Assembly (NCBI GenBank): GCA_022508895.1
Contig: JAFLUH010000002.1
Coordinates: forward strand, 1-64,000
Origin: Oscillospiraceae bacterium
GTDB lineage: Bacteria > Bacillota > Clostridia > Oscillospirales > Ruminococcaceae
Direction of reading: 5' to 3'
Length of the DNA: 64,000 nucleotides
The position numbers were made by a program, and so were the translations under genes. Below the pieces are notes generated by a model. It was not told where the DNA came from. It made no database searches and worked only from the letters and a program-made list of their open reading frames with translations. Position 1 is the stretch's first letter. Each line of letters begins with the position of its first letter. Shown piece after piece: positions 34,470-43,082 of the stretch.

Positions 34470-35423
34470 TTATTTCTCCTTATAGCTTTCACTTACGGGC
34501 GGGAAATCGTTGCAGTCCAGCCTCGGCAGCTCAAGGGCGTTATCCTTTCCTATCTCTGCGGCTCTCACTGCGGTGGTAAGCCCCAGACAGGCGCCCTCGC
34601 TCCTTACATATTCCAGCACGTCCCGATCATAATTGCCGTAAGGATAATTCATGACCCAGCGTTTCCTGTCTATGAACTCGTCCAGAGCCTCCAGCCCCTT
34701 GGAAATATCCCGCTTCATCTGCTCCGGTGGCAGGTTTCCCAGCCAGTAATGATCGTACCCGTGAACGCCGATAAACATACCGTGCCGCTTCATGGTGCGT
34801 ATCTGGTCCTCCGTCATATAAAGCTCGTAGGCGAGCTGCTCCTCCGCAACTCCCACATACTTTTCAAAAAGCTCGCTTGAAATGGTATTTCTCAGCCTTT
34901 CGGGAAGCGCCGTCTGGAGCATTCTCTTTACAAAGACGGTTTCCTTTGCGTCAAAGCGGTTGGCGACCGCATACTCGCTGAACAGTTCCTCCGTGGCAGG
35001 GTAGTCATACTCGGCTCCCCGATAACGGTCCATCTGCTTCTTCACGTCCTCCGTCAGCTCGTAAATATCTGCGCTTGCCAGAATGTAGTGTATTTTGTTT
35101 ACGTCCAGCAGCTTATGCTCGGCAAAGGTTTTGCCCGGAATAAAAAAAGAGCCCTGAACATGAAATTCTTCCAGAAGGGGGAGAGCAAAGGCGTAGTTAT
35201 CCGCATAGCCGTCGTCGAAGGTCAGCAGCAGCGCATTTTCGGGAAGCTCAGACCTTCCCTCGGCAGCGTCCGTGACCTGTTCCATGGTCACCGCATTGAA
35301 ATTGCTTTTCATGAATTCGAGCTGGCGGCGGAACAGAGCGGTGTCCAGCCCCTTGATCTGCGGGTATCTGCTGTGCTTCAGATCTCTGGTATAGTGATAC
35401 ATGCAAATATATAATCTGCTCAT
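34470..35423 (-). CDS. NodB-type polysaccharide deacetylase
   Basis: 317-aa carbohydrate esterase 4 family protein that removes N-acetyl (or O-acyl) groups. TFDDGYADN supplies the catalytic Asp and the first metal Asp, VHGYDH the two metal histidines, and NYPYGNYD the third motif, so it looks active. There is no signal peptide, so it would act on a cytoplasmic intermediate. It is the first gene of the minus-strand operon, 52 bp from the predicted transcription start. A deacetylase followed by an acyltransferase-like protein suggests replacement of an N-acetyl by another acyl group. Confidence 0.87.
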   Translation of the reverse strand: MSRLYICMYHYTRDLKHSRYPQIKGLDTALFRRQLEFMKSNFNAVTMEQVTDAAEGRSELPENALLLTFDDGYADNYAFALPLLEEFHVQGSFFIPGKTFAEHKLLDVNKIHYILASADIYELTEDVKKQMDRYRGAEYDYPATEELFSEYAVANRFDAKETVFVKRMLQTALPERLRNTISSELFEKYVGVAEEQLAYELYMTEDQIRTMKRHGMFIGVHGYDHYWLGNLPPEQMKRDISKGLEALDEFIDRKRWVMNYPYGNYDRDVLEYVRSEGACLGLTTAVRAAEIGKDNALELPRLDCNDFPPVSESYKEK

Positions 35424-35481
35424 TTCTCTTCTCTTTTTGGGTATATGATTTTGTGACTGCGGAGCCGCGTCCGCCTTTTTA

Positions 35482-35510
35482 ATAATAACACAAAAACGAC
35501 ATTTTGTCTA
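35482..35510 (-). promoter_or_regulatory. promoter of the minus-strand acyl/NeuB glycan operon
   Basis: On the minus strand TAGACA (35505-35510), a 17-bp spacer and TATTAT (35482-35487) predict a start near 35475. A short palindrome GACA-AAA-TGTC overlaps the -35 and could be an operator half. It drives the eleven-gene unit down to 23228. Confidence 0.75.
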
Positions 35511-35648
35511 TAATTTTTTTCAATTTTTTGCCTTACCTGTCCCTTCCTGAAATTTCCTCCCTCACCGCCGCAGGAAAGGGCGGCGGGACCGCCTTTTCAG
35601 CATAATTTACATAAAACGCCAAAAAACGTAAAAAAATGCAATTTTTAC
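35511..35648. other. divergent intergenic region with a GC-rich hairpin
   Basis: The 316-bp gap 35424-35739 holds two back-to-back promoters. Between them are long A/T tracts and one 7-bp perfect hairpin (CCGCCGC / GCGGCGG, 35565-35586). The right arm can instead pair with the downstream CCGCC before TTTT. No gene or known riboswitch is recognised. Confidence 0.5.
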
Positions 35649-35677
35649 TTGAAAAAGCAGAATGTTAGTGATATAAT
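35649..35677 (+). promoter_or_regulatory. promoter of the GT2-GtrA operon
   Basis: TTGAAA (35649-35654), a 17-bp spacer and a perfect TATAAT (35672-35677) predict a start near 35684. The short leader has a CCCGC/GCGGG hairpin before ATG 35740. Confidence 0.88.
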
Positions 35678-35739
35678 AAATTGGAATGCCCGCAAGACGG
35701 CGGGACTTAAAGTGAAAAGGAAAGCGAACAGATACATAG

Positions 35740-36828
35740 ATGGAAAGCAATTTTTCTGACATATCGGTAATAATACCGTCCTATAAGCCCGACGGCAAGC
35801 TGATAAACACGCTACAGGGCATACTTGCGGCGGGCTTCGGCGATATCATCGTGGTGGACGACGGAGGAGGAGACGAATACGCCGCCTTTTTTGACCAAGC
35901 CGAGAAGCTGGGCTGCACCGTGCTGCGCCACGAGGTCAATCGGGGCAAGGGAGCGGCGCTGAAGACCGCATTTTCATTTTTTTCCGAAAACCGCAGCGGT
36001 TTTGCGGGCGCAGTGACCGCAGATGCGGACGGACAGCATCTCCCGAAGGATATCGCCGCCGTTGCGGAGGAGATGAGGGAGACGGGAAAGGTGATACTCG
36101 GCAGCCGTGATTTTTCCGACCCTATGGTGCCTAAGAGGAGCCGCTACGGCAACAGATTTTCATCACTGCTGTTCCGCCTGTTTATCGGCATGAAGATAAA
36201 CGACACGCAAACGGGACTGCGTGCCGTTCCGAGCGGATACATACCCGACCTTGCGCAGGCGAAGGGCGACAGATACGAGTACGAGACCCGTATGCTTTTT
36301 CTCATGAAGCAGAAAAAGATACCCTACCTTGAAAAGACCATCACCACCGTATACATAGACGACAACGCTTCCTCGCATTTCCGACCGATAAGGGACAGCC
36401 TGAGGATATATTCGATGATACTGCTGTTTGTCCTCAGCTCCATATCCTCAGCCCTTGCGGACTCTCTTTTTTATTACCTGTGCCTGCGTATCATCGGCGC
36501 GGCGCTTGCAGGACCTGCGGCGCACGCCGTATCCATTGTGACAGCAAGGGTCCTGTCCTCGCTGCTGAACTATACCATCAACGCCAAAACGGTTTTCGGC
36601 GGCAGAATGGGCAGCCGCACGATGATCAGATATATCGTGCTGGCAGTATGTCAGATAACCGTGTCCGGCGTCCTTATATGGCTGATAAAGACCGCTCTCG
36701 GCATAACCTCTCCCGAGCTTCAGACGCTGGTGAAGATGCTTGTGGACACCGTACTGTTCTTTTTCAGCTTCAGGATACAGCATGGCTGGGTATTCAGGGA
36801 AAACCGCAAAAGCGAAAAGGAGGACTGA
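35740..36828 (+). CDS. GT2 glycosyltransferase fused to GtrA-like membrane domain
   Basis: 362-aa protein. The first 220 residues are a GT-A fold family 2 transferase of the dolichyl-phosphate-mannose synthase type (VIIPSYKPDGKL, VVDDGGGDE, NRGKGAALKTAF, TADADGQH), which would make a polyprenyl-phosphate-linked sugar. The C-terminal 140 residues have four predicted membrane helices (SMILLFVLSSISSALAD onward) resembling GtrA, which moves such lipid-linked sugars across the membrane. Joined in one chain they would make and flip a sugar donor for surface glycosylation. It is the first gene of a unit continuing with a repeat protein and a phosphodiester glycosidase. Confidence 0.88.
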   Translation: MESNFSDISVIIPSYKPDGKLINTLQGILAAGFGDIIVVDDGGGDEYAAFFDQAEKLGCTVLRHEVNRGKGAALKTAFSFFSENRSGFAGAVTADADGQHLPKDIAAVAEEMRETGKVILGSRDFSDPMVPKRSRYGNRFSSLLFRLFIGMKINDTQTGLRAVPSGYIPDLAQAKGDRYEYETRMLFLMKQKKIPYLEKTITTVYIDDNASSHFRPIRDSLRIYSMILLFVLSSISSALADSLFYYLCLRIIGAALAGPAAHAVSIVTARVLSSLLNYTINAKTVFGGRMGSRTMIRYIVLAVCQITVSGVLIWLIKTALGITSPELQTLVKMLVDTVLFFFSFRIQHGWVFRENRKSEKED

Positions 36829-36885
36829 CCCGCACCTGCGGCAGCTAAAATCGGCGCTGATGCGCGGAAAGGTACATTCACTCAA

Positions 36886-38421
36886 ATGAGAAAAAAATTC
36901 GCAGTAAAATTCAAATTCGTTTATCTTATATTTCTCGGTCTTATGGTAATTCTCGCAGCTGCGGCGATAATATACGTCCGCATGACTCTGGGGGAATACA
37001 GAGACTCCCTGCCTGAAAGGGTGGTGGAGGCGCAGATAGAAACCTTCCGAAGTGCCGCCTCCGACGGCACGATCTGGGACAAATACCCGCTGTCGGAGAG
37101 CGAAACAGGGAAATTCGAGCAGGACATCGACATAAAAACCTTTTACGCAGAGCTTTTTGCCGCCGAAGGGGTCACATACTCCCTCAAGGCAGGCAGCGCC
37201 ACCGAGACCGAGCAGACATACAACATAGTGAGCGGCGAATACACCGTTGCCGAGGTCACTCTGCAAAAGCAAAGCGAGGACAGGACGAAGATATTCATAC
37301 TGAACATTGCGGACTGGGCGCTGAAGGACGTAACTCTGCTGATAGGAACTCACAGCTACACCATCGACGCGCCCTACGATTTCATCGTGACGGTCAACGG
37401 CGTACAGCTTGGCGTGGAGGACCGTGATACCGTAAACGGCGAAGCCTCCGGCTATAAGATAGAGGGCTTGTTTCTCCCGCCGTCCGTTTCCATAACGGAC
37501 AAGGACGGACAGCAGGCGGAATATAACATTTCAGGCTCGAACATAAAGACGGTTTTATACGATTACTCTCTCACCCTGCCCAGAACGCTCAAAGTCACGG
37601 TGGACGGCGCTCTGCACACGGGAGAAGCCATCTCCGACGAAATGATACGCCACGACATACGCTGTCTCACACGTCCCGAGGTGAAGATATCCGACCTTTT
37701 CGGCAACACCGTATCCTACGAGGGCGGAAGCAGTCTCGATCTTACATACTTCTCCTTCAAGGCTCCGGGGAATTACAGCATAACCGTTGACGGCAGACCG
37801 GTGCCCGATGAAGCCCGTGAACGTGTGGAAAACGTTTCCCTTGACAATATAAGAGCCTTCGACCCCACCGTGCCTGAATATTACGATTACTGCGTCGCCG
37901 TCGTCAAAAAGGACGCCGACATGGTGATAAAGGATCTCTTCGGGAATACGGTGGAGTATGACAGGGAGGAGACCTCCTTTGACCTGACCGAATCAAACGG
38001 GCTTGCCGATATTCCGGAGGAAATCGCGGCAGAGGTGGACGTGCTGGAGATCGCAAAAAGGTGGAGCCTCTTTATGACTCTGGACCTGCCGGGAGAATCC
38101 TACGGCTTTTACAATATCAGCAAAGACCTTATCAAAGGCTCTCCCTCGTATGAGGGTGCAAGGAAATGGGCGACCAGCTACGACGTCAATTTTGTCAGCA
38201 TTCACTATCTGGGCAATCCTCCTTTCTCCGAGGAAAGGGCGTCAAACTTCACCTATCTCTCGGAAAACAGCTTTTATGTAGACATTTTCCTTGTGAAGGA
38301 TATGTATGTTCTTTACTCTCTTGTGCCCGATACAATGGAAAACAGGCTGTATTTCGTCAAATACGACGACACCGACGACGGCGTTGACAATCCGGTATGG
38401 AAGCTCGCCGATATGAGCTGA
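36886..38421 (+). CDS. membrane-anchored extracytoplasmic protein with repeated beta-rich units
   Basis: 511-aa protein with one N-terminal membrane helix (about 10-32) and a large outside portion. It contains about three repeats with the pattern VTVNG or VTVDG, then I-x-D-x-x-G-x-x-x-Y. The last two are close (ISDLFGNTVSY and IKDLFGNTVEY, each followed by acidic residues and DLT). A C-terminal NTF2-like segment may follow (about 380-500, ENSFYVDIFLVKDMY). The layout recalls TcaA-type cell-envelope proteins of Firmicutes, but the match is by architecture only. It lies between the GT2-GtrA gene and a phosphodiester glycosidase, so a role in a cell-wall polymer is likely. The ribosome binding site is weak (GGAAAGG, 17 nt away). 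Confidence 0.65.
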   Translation: MRKKFAVKFKFVYLIFLGLMVILAAAAIIYVRMTLGEYRDSLPERVVEAQIETFRSAASDGTIWDKYPLSESETGKFEQDIDIKTFYAELFAAEGVTYSLKAGSATETEQTYNIVSGEYTVAEVTLQKQSEDRTKIFILNIADWALKDVTLLIGTHSYTIDAPYDFIVTVNGVQLGVEDRDTVNGEASGYKIEGLFLPPSVSITDKDGQQAEYNISGSNIKTVLYDYSLTLPRTLKVTVDGALHTGEAISDEMIRHDIRCLTRPEVKISDLFGNTVSYEGGSSLDLTYFSFKAPGNYSITVDGRPVPDEARERVENVSLDNIRAFDPTVPEYYDYCVAVVKKDADMVIKDLFGNTVEYDREETSFDLTESNGLADIPEEIAAEVDVLEIAKRWSLFMTLDLPGESYGFYNISKDLIKGSPSYEGARKWATSYDVNFVSIHYLGNPPFSEERASNFTYLSENSFYVDIFLVKDMYVLYSLVPDTMENRLYFVKYDDTDDGVDNPVWKLADMS

Positions 38422-38470
38422 GCCGCCGAAAGCTATTTTGATAATCATGCAGGGAAAGGAAACCTAACCA

Positions 38471-39673
38471 ATGAACAGCAGCAAAGAAAAAGGTCAGACA
38501 GCATTAGCGGAGCGGGAGGACGGCGAGACTGCCGCAGGCGCAGGAAAGAAGGGCGGCTCAGGCAAAGCCGAAAAGCCGTCGAAGGGCGGCAGTCACTTAA
38601 AGCGCAGATCTCCCCTGCGCACCATAGGCAAATATGTGCTTTACGGTCTTGCCTTCATATTTACCGCCGTTGCAACGTTAGTGGTCATATTGGCGGTATC
38701 GCTCAACATGATGTGCTCCGACTCCTTCCCCGACCTGCAAAGCAGGCTTGTCACCACCTTCCTTGAAACGGGACAGCTCAAATTCATACCGTCGCTGTTT
38801 CTGTCGGACGAAAAGATACAGGCTATCGTCAACGAAAATTCCATGGCGGATTTCAACGAGGAGGTGGACAGCGGGCTTATAGACGTAGGCGGCACCGGCA
38901 GCATCGACCTGTCCGAGGAGGAACAGGAGTGGGGAGACATCGAGATATTTGAGGTAAAGGGCTCCACCTTCTATGCAACGATGCTGTACCTGAAGGACCC
39001 CTCACGGCTCAGCGTCGCCACCGTTTACCCGTGGACCAATCAGGGCGTGTCTCTGGATAAGCTGGTGGAGTCTGCGGGAGCCATCGGCGGCATAAACGGC
39101 GGACTTTACAACTCCACCAACAACGGAGGCGGAGCGCCCTTCGGAGTGGTGGTGTCCAACGGCGAGATACAGAAGAACGAGCCGCAGTCATGGCCGGGAC
39201 TTGTGCTTATCGGACTGACCAACGACCATATACTTCAGATAATACCTCTTTCCTCGATGACGCCAAGAGACGTGGAGGAGATGGTGAAGGAAAAGGGCAT
39301 AAGGGACGCCGTTACCTTTCAGGAGGAGAGCAGCGACGCCAGCAACCACTTTGTCCAGCTTATAATAAACGGAGAGCCGAGAGAAATGAGCGGCACGGGA
39401 AGCGGTCTGAACCCCCGCACGGCGATAGGACAGAGAGCCGACGGTTCGCTTCTGCTCCTTGTCACCGACGGAAGGGGCAAAAACGGTCACACCGGCGCCT
39501 CCGCCTTCGACCTTATCAACGTCATGATGTCCTACGGAGCGGTAAATGCGGCAAACCTTGACGGCGGCAGCTCCTCCTGTATGTATTACGAGGGCGAATT
39601 TCTCATGGACAGCGTGACCTTCTACTATTCCAATTCCTCATGGAAGCTTCCCGCAGGCTTCGTGATAAAGTAA
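38471..39673 (+). CDS. phosphodiester glycosidase (NAGPA-like) membrane protein
   Basis: 400-aa protein with a charged 55-residue cytoplasmic head (E/K/G rich), one membrane helix (about 57-80), and an extracytoplasmic NAGPA domain (phosphodiester alpha-GlcNAcase family). The domain shows GGINGGLYNSTNNGG, GVVVSNGEI, NPRTAIGQRADGSLLLLVTDGR and the closing NLDGGSSSCMYYEGEFL. These enzymes cut sugar-1-phosphate diesters and occur in exopolysaccharide and wall teichoic acid loci. With a phosphonate- and phosphate-decorated glycan upstream, it might trim or recycle sugar-phosphodiester or phosphonoester bonds. Start ATG 38471 follows GGGAAAGGAAA. Confidence 0.88.
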   Translation: MNSSKEKGQTALAEREDGETAAGAGKKGGSGKAEKPSKGGSHLKRRSPLRTIGKYVLYGLAFIFTAVATLVVILAVSLNMMCSDSFPDLQSRLVTTFLETGQLKFIPSLFLSDEKIQAIVNENSMADFNEEVDSGLIDVGGTGSIDLSEEEQEWGDIEIFEVKGSTFYATMLYLKDPSRLSVATVYPWTNQGVSLDKLVESAGAIGGINGGLYNSTNNGGGAPFGVVVSNGEIQKNEPQSWPGLVLIGLTNDHILQIIPLSSMTPRDVEEMVKEKGIRDAVTFQEESSDASNHFVQLIINGEPREMSGTGSGLNPRTAIGQRADGSLLLLVTDGRGKNGHTGASAFDLINVMMSYGAVNAANLDGGSSSCMYYEGEFLMDSVTFYYSNSSWKLPAGFVIK

Positions 39674-39688
39674 AGGGAGATCGCGCTT

Positions 39689-40555
39689 ATGAAAAAAACA
39701 AAATGGGCAGTCTGCACGGCGCTTGCTCTGACAGTGAGCCTTTGCCTGTCTGCCTGCAATGAAAATGAAAAGGAGGAGGATAAAATGGAGCTTCAGTCAG
39801 GCGTGACCGCAATTCAGGTGGAGCACCACGGCAGGACGGTTTACGGCGATGCTTACATACCCGAAGGGTCAAGCTTCCCGCTGGTGATATTCAGCCACGG
39901 CTACAACGGCTATAAGGACGATTTCAGGGATTCTGCAAAATACCTGATGGAAAACGGCATAGCCTCTCTGACCTTTACTTTCTGCGGCAGCGGCGGACGT
40001 GACCCCAGCGGCTTCGGCACCACCAACATGACCCTCTTTACCGAAAAAGAGGACCTGTCCGCACTTATCGACTACGCAAAGAGAATACAGGGCTGGAACG
40101 GCAGCCTGTACCTCTGCGGCGGCAGTCAGGGCGGCATGGTGTCCGCAATGGCGGCAGAGGAGCGGGGAGAGGAGATAAAGGGAATGGCGCTGCTCTTTCC
40201 CGCCTTCTGTATCCCGGACAACTGGAACGACACAAATTACCCCGTCAGCCGCTACCCGACTCCCGAAAGCATACCCGAGACGATAGATTTCTGGGGCGTG
40301 AAATTGGGCAGAGGCTTTGTCCTCACCCTGCGGGAGCTGGATATTTACGCAAACATGGCGGAATACAAAAACCCCGTCCTTCTCTTTCACGGCACGGACG
40401 ACCCCATAGTCCCTATCAGCTACAGCCGCAGAGCAAACGAGACCTACCCCAACGCAGAGTTAGTGGTATACGACGGCGAGGGGCACGGCTTTACTCCCGA
40501 TACCATGAGAGACGTGGAGAAAAGGCTGCTTGAGCTTATAAAGAATGACCCGTAA
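39689..40555 (+). CDS. lipoprotein alpha/beta hydrolase
   Basis: 288-aa surface lipoprotein: signal peptide with lipobox LSAC (lipid-modified Cys at about 24), then an alpha/beta hydrolase fold. The nucleophile is in CGGSQGGM, the acid in FHGTDDPIVP and the histidine in GEGHGF, so the triad is complete. FSHGYNGYKDDF provides the oxyanion-hole region. It should hydrolyse an ester or peptide bond outside the cell, and the substrate is unknown. It ends the 35740 operon, 15 nt after the NAGPA gene, before a strong terminator. Confidence 0.87.
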   Translation: MKKTKWAVCTALALTVSLCLSACNENEKEEDKMELQSGVTAIQVEHHGRTVYGDAYIPEGSSFPLVIFSHGYNGYKDDFRDSAKYLMENGIASLTFTFCGSGGRDPSGFGTTNMTLFTEKEDLSALIDYAKRIQGWNGSLYLCGGSQGGMVSAMAAEERGEEIKGMALLFPAFCIPDNWNDTNYPVSRYPTPESIPETIDFWGVKLGRGFVLTLRELDIYANMAEYKNPVLLFHGTDDPIVPISYSRRANETYPNAELVVYDGEGHGFTPDTMRDVEKRLLELIKNDP

Positions 40556-40557
40556 AA

Positions 40558-40592
40558 AAGTGCAGCGGTAAACGCCGCTGCACTTTACTTTT
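40558..40592. terminator. Rho-independent terminator after the lipoprotein hydrolase
   Basis: An 11-bp perfect stem AAGTGCAGCGG / CCGCTGCACTT with a 6-nt loop is followed by TACTTTTG and preceded by an A-run. Confidence 0.88.
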
Positions 40593-40667
40593 GTAAAGCA
40601 CTGCCACGGCACCGCAAAACCCTTGAATTGCACAAATAACCCCCAAAATAATTGGTAAAAACACATC

Positions 40668-40696
40668 TTGAACACCGCCCACCAAAATTGTATAAT
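40668..40696 (+). promoter_or_regulatory. promoter of the galactoside utilisation operon
   Basis: TTGAAC (40668-40673), 17-bp spacer, TATAAT (40691-40696). The predicted start near 40703 lies downstream of the ATG offered by the ORF track (40652), which fixes the GTG at 40736 as the true start of the GH2 gene. No catabolite-response (cre) site is obvious. Confidence 0.88.
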
Positions 40697-40735
40697 AATC
40701 CAAGAAACAAAAATGAAAATGAGGGAGAAAAAATC

Positions 40736-43081
40736 GTGATAAGGTTAAACAACGACTGGGAATTTACCTACCGTTGGACGGAGGATTTTTTGCAGGGCAA
40801 AGGCGACCCCGAGCAGGTCCGCCTGCCCCACACGGTAAAGGAGCTGCCCCTGCACTATGCCGACCCGTCGGATTATGAAACGGTCTGCGGTTACCGCAAG
40901 CGCCTTACCCTACCCGAAAATTCGGAGGGCAAGCGCATTTTTCTGCAATTCGACGGCGCTGCTCATATCGCCACGGTTTATATGAACGGACAGGAGCTTG
41001 CCGCCCACCGCTGCGGCTACACCTGTTTCCGTGTGGAGCTGACCGACACGGTGAAGCAGGGCGAAAATCTTCTTGCAGTAAAGTTAGACACCACGGAAAA
41101 CCCCGCAGTACCGCCCTTCGGCTTCGTGATAGACTACCTGACCTACGGCGGACTTTACCGTGACGTGTGGCTTGACATACGCCCGCAGAAATACATATCC
41201 GATGTTTTTGTATATACTCCGAGTTTAAATACTGCAAAAATATCCTGTCAGGCGAATTTGTCGGCAGGCGATTTGCTGCGCTTCGACATAATCTCCCCTG
41301 ACGGCGCAGTTGCTGCAAGCCGTACAAGCGAAGCGGCAGAGCTGACCCTCGAAGTCCCCGACGCCAAGCCGTGGGACACCGATGCTCCCAACTTGTATAC
41401 CTGCCGTGTAACGCTCACAGAAAACGGCAAAGACGGTGACACCGCCGAAACCGTCTTCGGCTTCCGCACCGCAGAGTTCAGAAACGACGGCTTCTACCTC
41501 AACGGCAAAAAGCTGTTTCTCCGCGGCATAAACCGCCACCAATCCTACCCCTATGCGGGCTACGCCGTTCCCGAAAAGTTACAGCGGGAGGACGCCCGCA
41601 TAATCAGGCACGAGCTTCAGTGCAACACCGTCCGCACCAGCCACTACCCTCAAAGCCGCTATTTCATTGACGAATGCGACAGACAGGGCTTGCTGGTATT
41701 CACCGAGCTGCCGGGCTGGCAGCATATAGGCGACGAGCAGTGGAAGGAGCAAGCCTGCGAAAACCTCCGTGAAATGATACTCCAGTACCGCAATCACCCC
41801 AGCATTATCCTCTGGGGCGTGCGGATAAACGAGAGCCTTGACGACGACCCATTCTACACCAAAACCAACGCCATTGCCCACGACCTCGACCCCAGCCGTG
41901 CAACCAGCGGCGTGCGCTACCTTGAAAAAAGCCATCTCTTGGAGGACGTGTACGCCTTCAACGACTTCTCCCACACGGGCGACAATGCGGGAGCAAGACA
42001 GAAAAAGGACGTTACTGCCGACATGAGCAAGCCTCTGCTGATTTCCGAGTGCAACGGTCACATGTACCCCACCAAATCCTACGACACATGGGCGCACAGA
42101 CAGGAGCACGCCCTGCGCCACGCAAGAGTGCTTGACGCCGCAATGTCCGACGGCGGACACGTTGGCTTCTATAGCTGGTGTATGTTCGACTATCCCACCC
42201 ACAAGGATTTCGGCTCAGGGGACAGGATATGCTACCACGGCGTAATGGACGCCTTCCGCAACCCCAAGCTTGCGGCTGCCTTCTACGCCGCTCAGGGCGA
42301 GGAGTTTCCCGTCCTTGAGGTAGGAGCCTCCATGGACATAGGCGACTACCCCGGCGGACAGATAGGCAAGATATACGCCTTCACCAACGCCGACGAAATT
42401 GCCCTCTACAAAAACGGAGATTTTGTCACCAAGCTCCGTCCCACAGGCTGGAAGTCCCTTAAACACGCTCCCATAGCCGTAGAGGACACCATAGGCGAGC
42501 TTCTGGAAACAAAGGAGGGCTTCCCCAAGAAGAAAGCCGACACCCTGAGAAAATGCCTTTTATCGGCAGGGAAGCACGGGCTTGCAAATATGCCCCTGAA
42601 AGATAAGCTCCGCATGGCTTGGTGCATGGTGCGCTACAAAATGAGCTTTCAGGACGGCTACGACCTTTACGGAAAGTATGTGGGCAACTGGGGCGGCGAA
42701 TCCACGGTATGGCGCTTTGACGCAGTAAAGGGCGGCAAGACGGTGGCTTCCGTCACCAAATGCCCCTCCGCAAAGCTGCACCTTGAAGCAAAGCCCAGCC
42801 ACACCTCCCTCACCGAGGGCGAGGTGTACGACATGGCGGCAGTACGCATACGTCTGCTGGACGAATACGGCAACCTTGCCCCTTATGCACAGCTCCCCGT
42901 CACCCTGACGGCAACAGGCGAAGCGATGATCGTCGGTCCCGCCGCAGTGACCCTTGAAGGCGGCAGCGCAGGCGCCTACATACGAACCGTCGGAAAGGAG
43001 GGCACGGCAGCTCTGACGATTTCAGCAGCAGGAGTTGAACCCGTAAAAATAGAATTTACCATAAAAAAGGAGAGAGATTAA
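40736..43081 (+). CDS. glycoside hydrolase family 2, probable beta-galactosidase
   Basis: 781-aa cytoplasmic enzyme (no signal peptide). It has an N-terminal sugar-binding jelly roll (RLTLPENSEGKRIFLQFDGA, YLTYGGLYRDVWL), an Ig-like domain, and a TIM barrel with the acid/base glutamate in ILWGVRINES and the nucleophile in LLISECNGH (about 437). A C-terminal Ig-like domain ends the chain (LTEGEVYDMAAVRIRLLDEYGN). The family includes beta-galactosidases, glucuronidases and mannosidases. The partner GH36 alpha-galactosidase and GPH transporter point to galactosides. Start: GTG 40736, 8 nt after GAGGGAG. The upstream ATG 40652 precedes the promoter and is rejected. Confidence 0.87.
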   Translation: MIRLNNDWEFTYRWTEDFLQGKGDPEQVRLPHTVKELPLHYADPSDYETVCGYRKRLTLPENSEGKRIFLQFDGAAHIATVYMNGQELAAHRCGYTCFRVELTDTVKQGENLLAVKLDTTENPAVPPFGFVIDYLTYGGLYRDVWLDIRPQKYISDVFVYTPSLNTAKISCQANLSAGDLLRFDIISPDGAVAASRTSEAAELTLEVPDAKPWDTDAPNLYTCRVTLTENGKDGDTAETVFGFRTAEFRNDGFYLNGKKLFLRGINRHQSYPYAGYAVPEKLQREDARIIRHELQCNTVRTSHYPQSRYFIDECDRQGLLVFTELPGWQHIGDEQWKEQACENLREMILQYRNHPSIILWGVRINESLDDDPFYTKTNAIAHDLDPSRATSGVRYLEKSHLLEDVYAFNDFSHTGDNAGARQKKDVTADMSKPLLISECNGHMYPTKSYDTWAHRQEHALRHARVLDAAMSDGGHVGFYSWCMFDYPTHKDFGSGDRICYHGVMDAFRNPKLAAAFYAAQGEEFPVLEVGASMDIGDYPGGQIGKIYAFTNADEIALYKNGDFVTKLRPTGWKSLKHAPIAVEDTIGELLETKEGFPKKKADTLRKCLLSAGKHGLANMPLKDKLRMAWCMVRYKMSFQDGYDLYGKYVGNWGGESTVWRFDAVKGGKTVASVTKCPSAKLHLEAKPSHTSLTEGEVYDMAAVRIRLLDEYGNLAPYAQLPVTLTATGEAMIVGPAAVTLEGGSAGAYIRTVGKEGTAALTISAAGVEPVKIEFTIKKERD

Positions 43082-43082
43082 C

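Noticed and set aside
33418-34485. 355-aa plus-strand ORF
   Set aside because: Antisense shadow of the GNAT-like gene; no start signals and no motifs.
35424-35739. Cyclic-di-GMP or other riboswitch upstream of the GT2-GtrA operon
   Set aside because: The leader after the promoter is only about 55 nt with one short hairpin; conserved GEMM-type elements were not found.
40652-40735. Upstream ATG start for the GH2 gene
   Set aside because: The consensus promoter at 40668-40696 lies downstream of this ATG, while GTG 40736 has a good ribosome binding site and begins at the conserved jelly-roll region.
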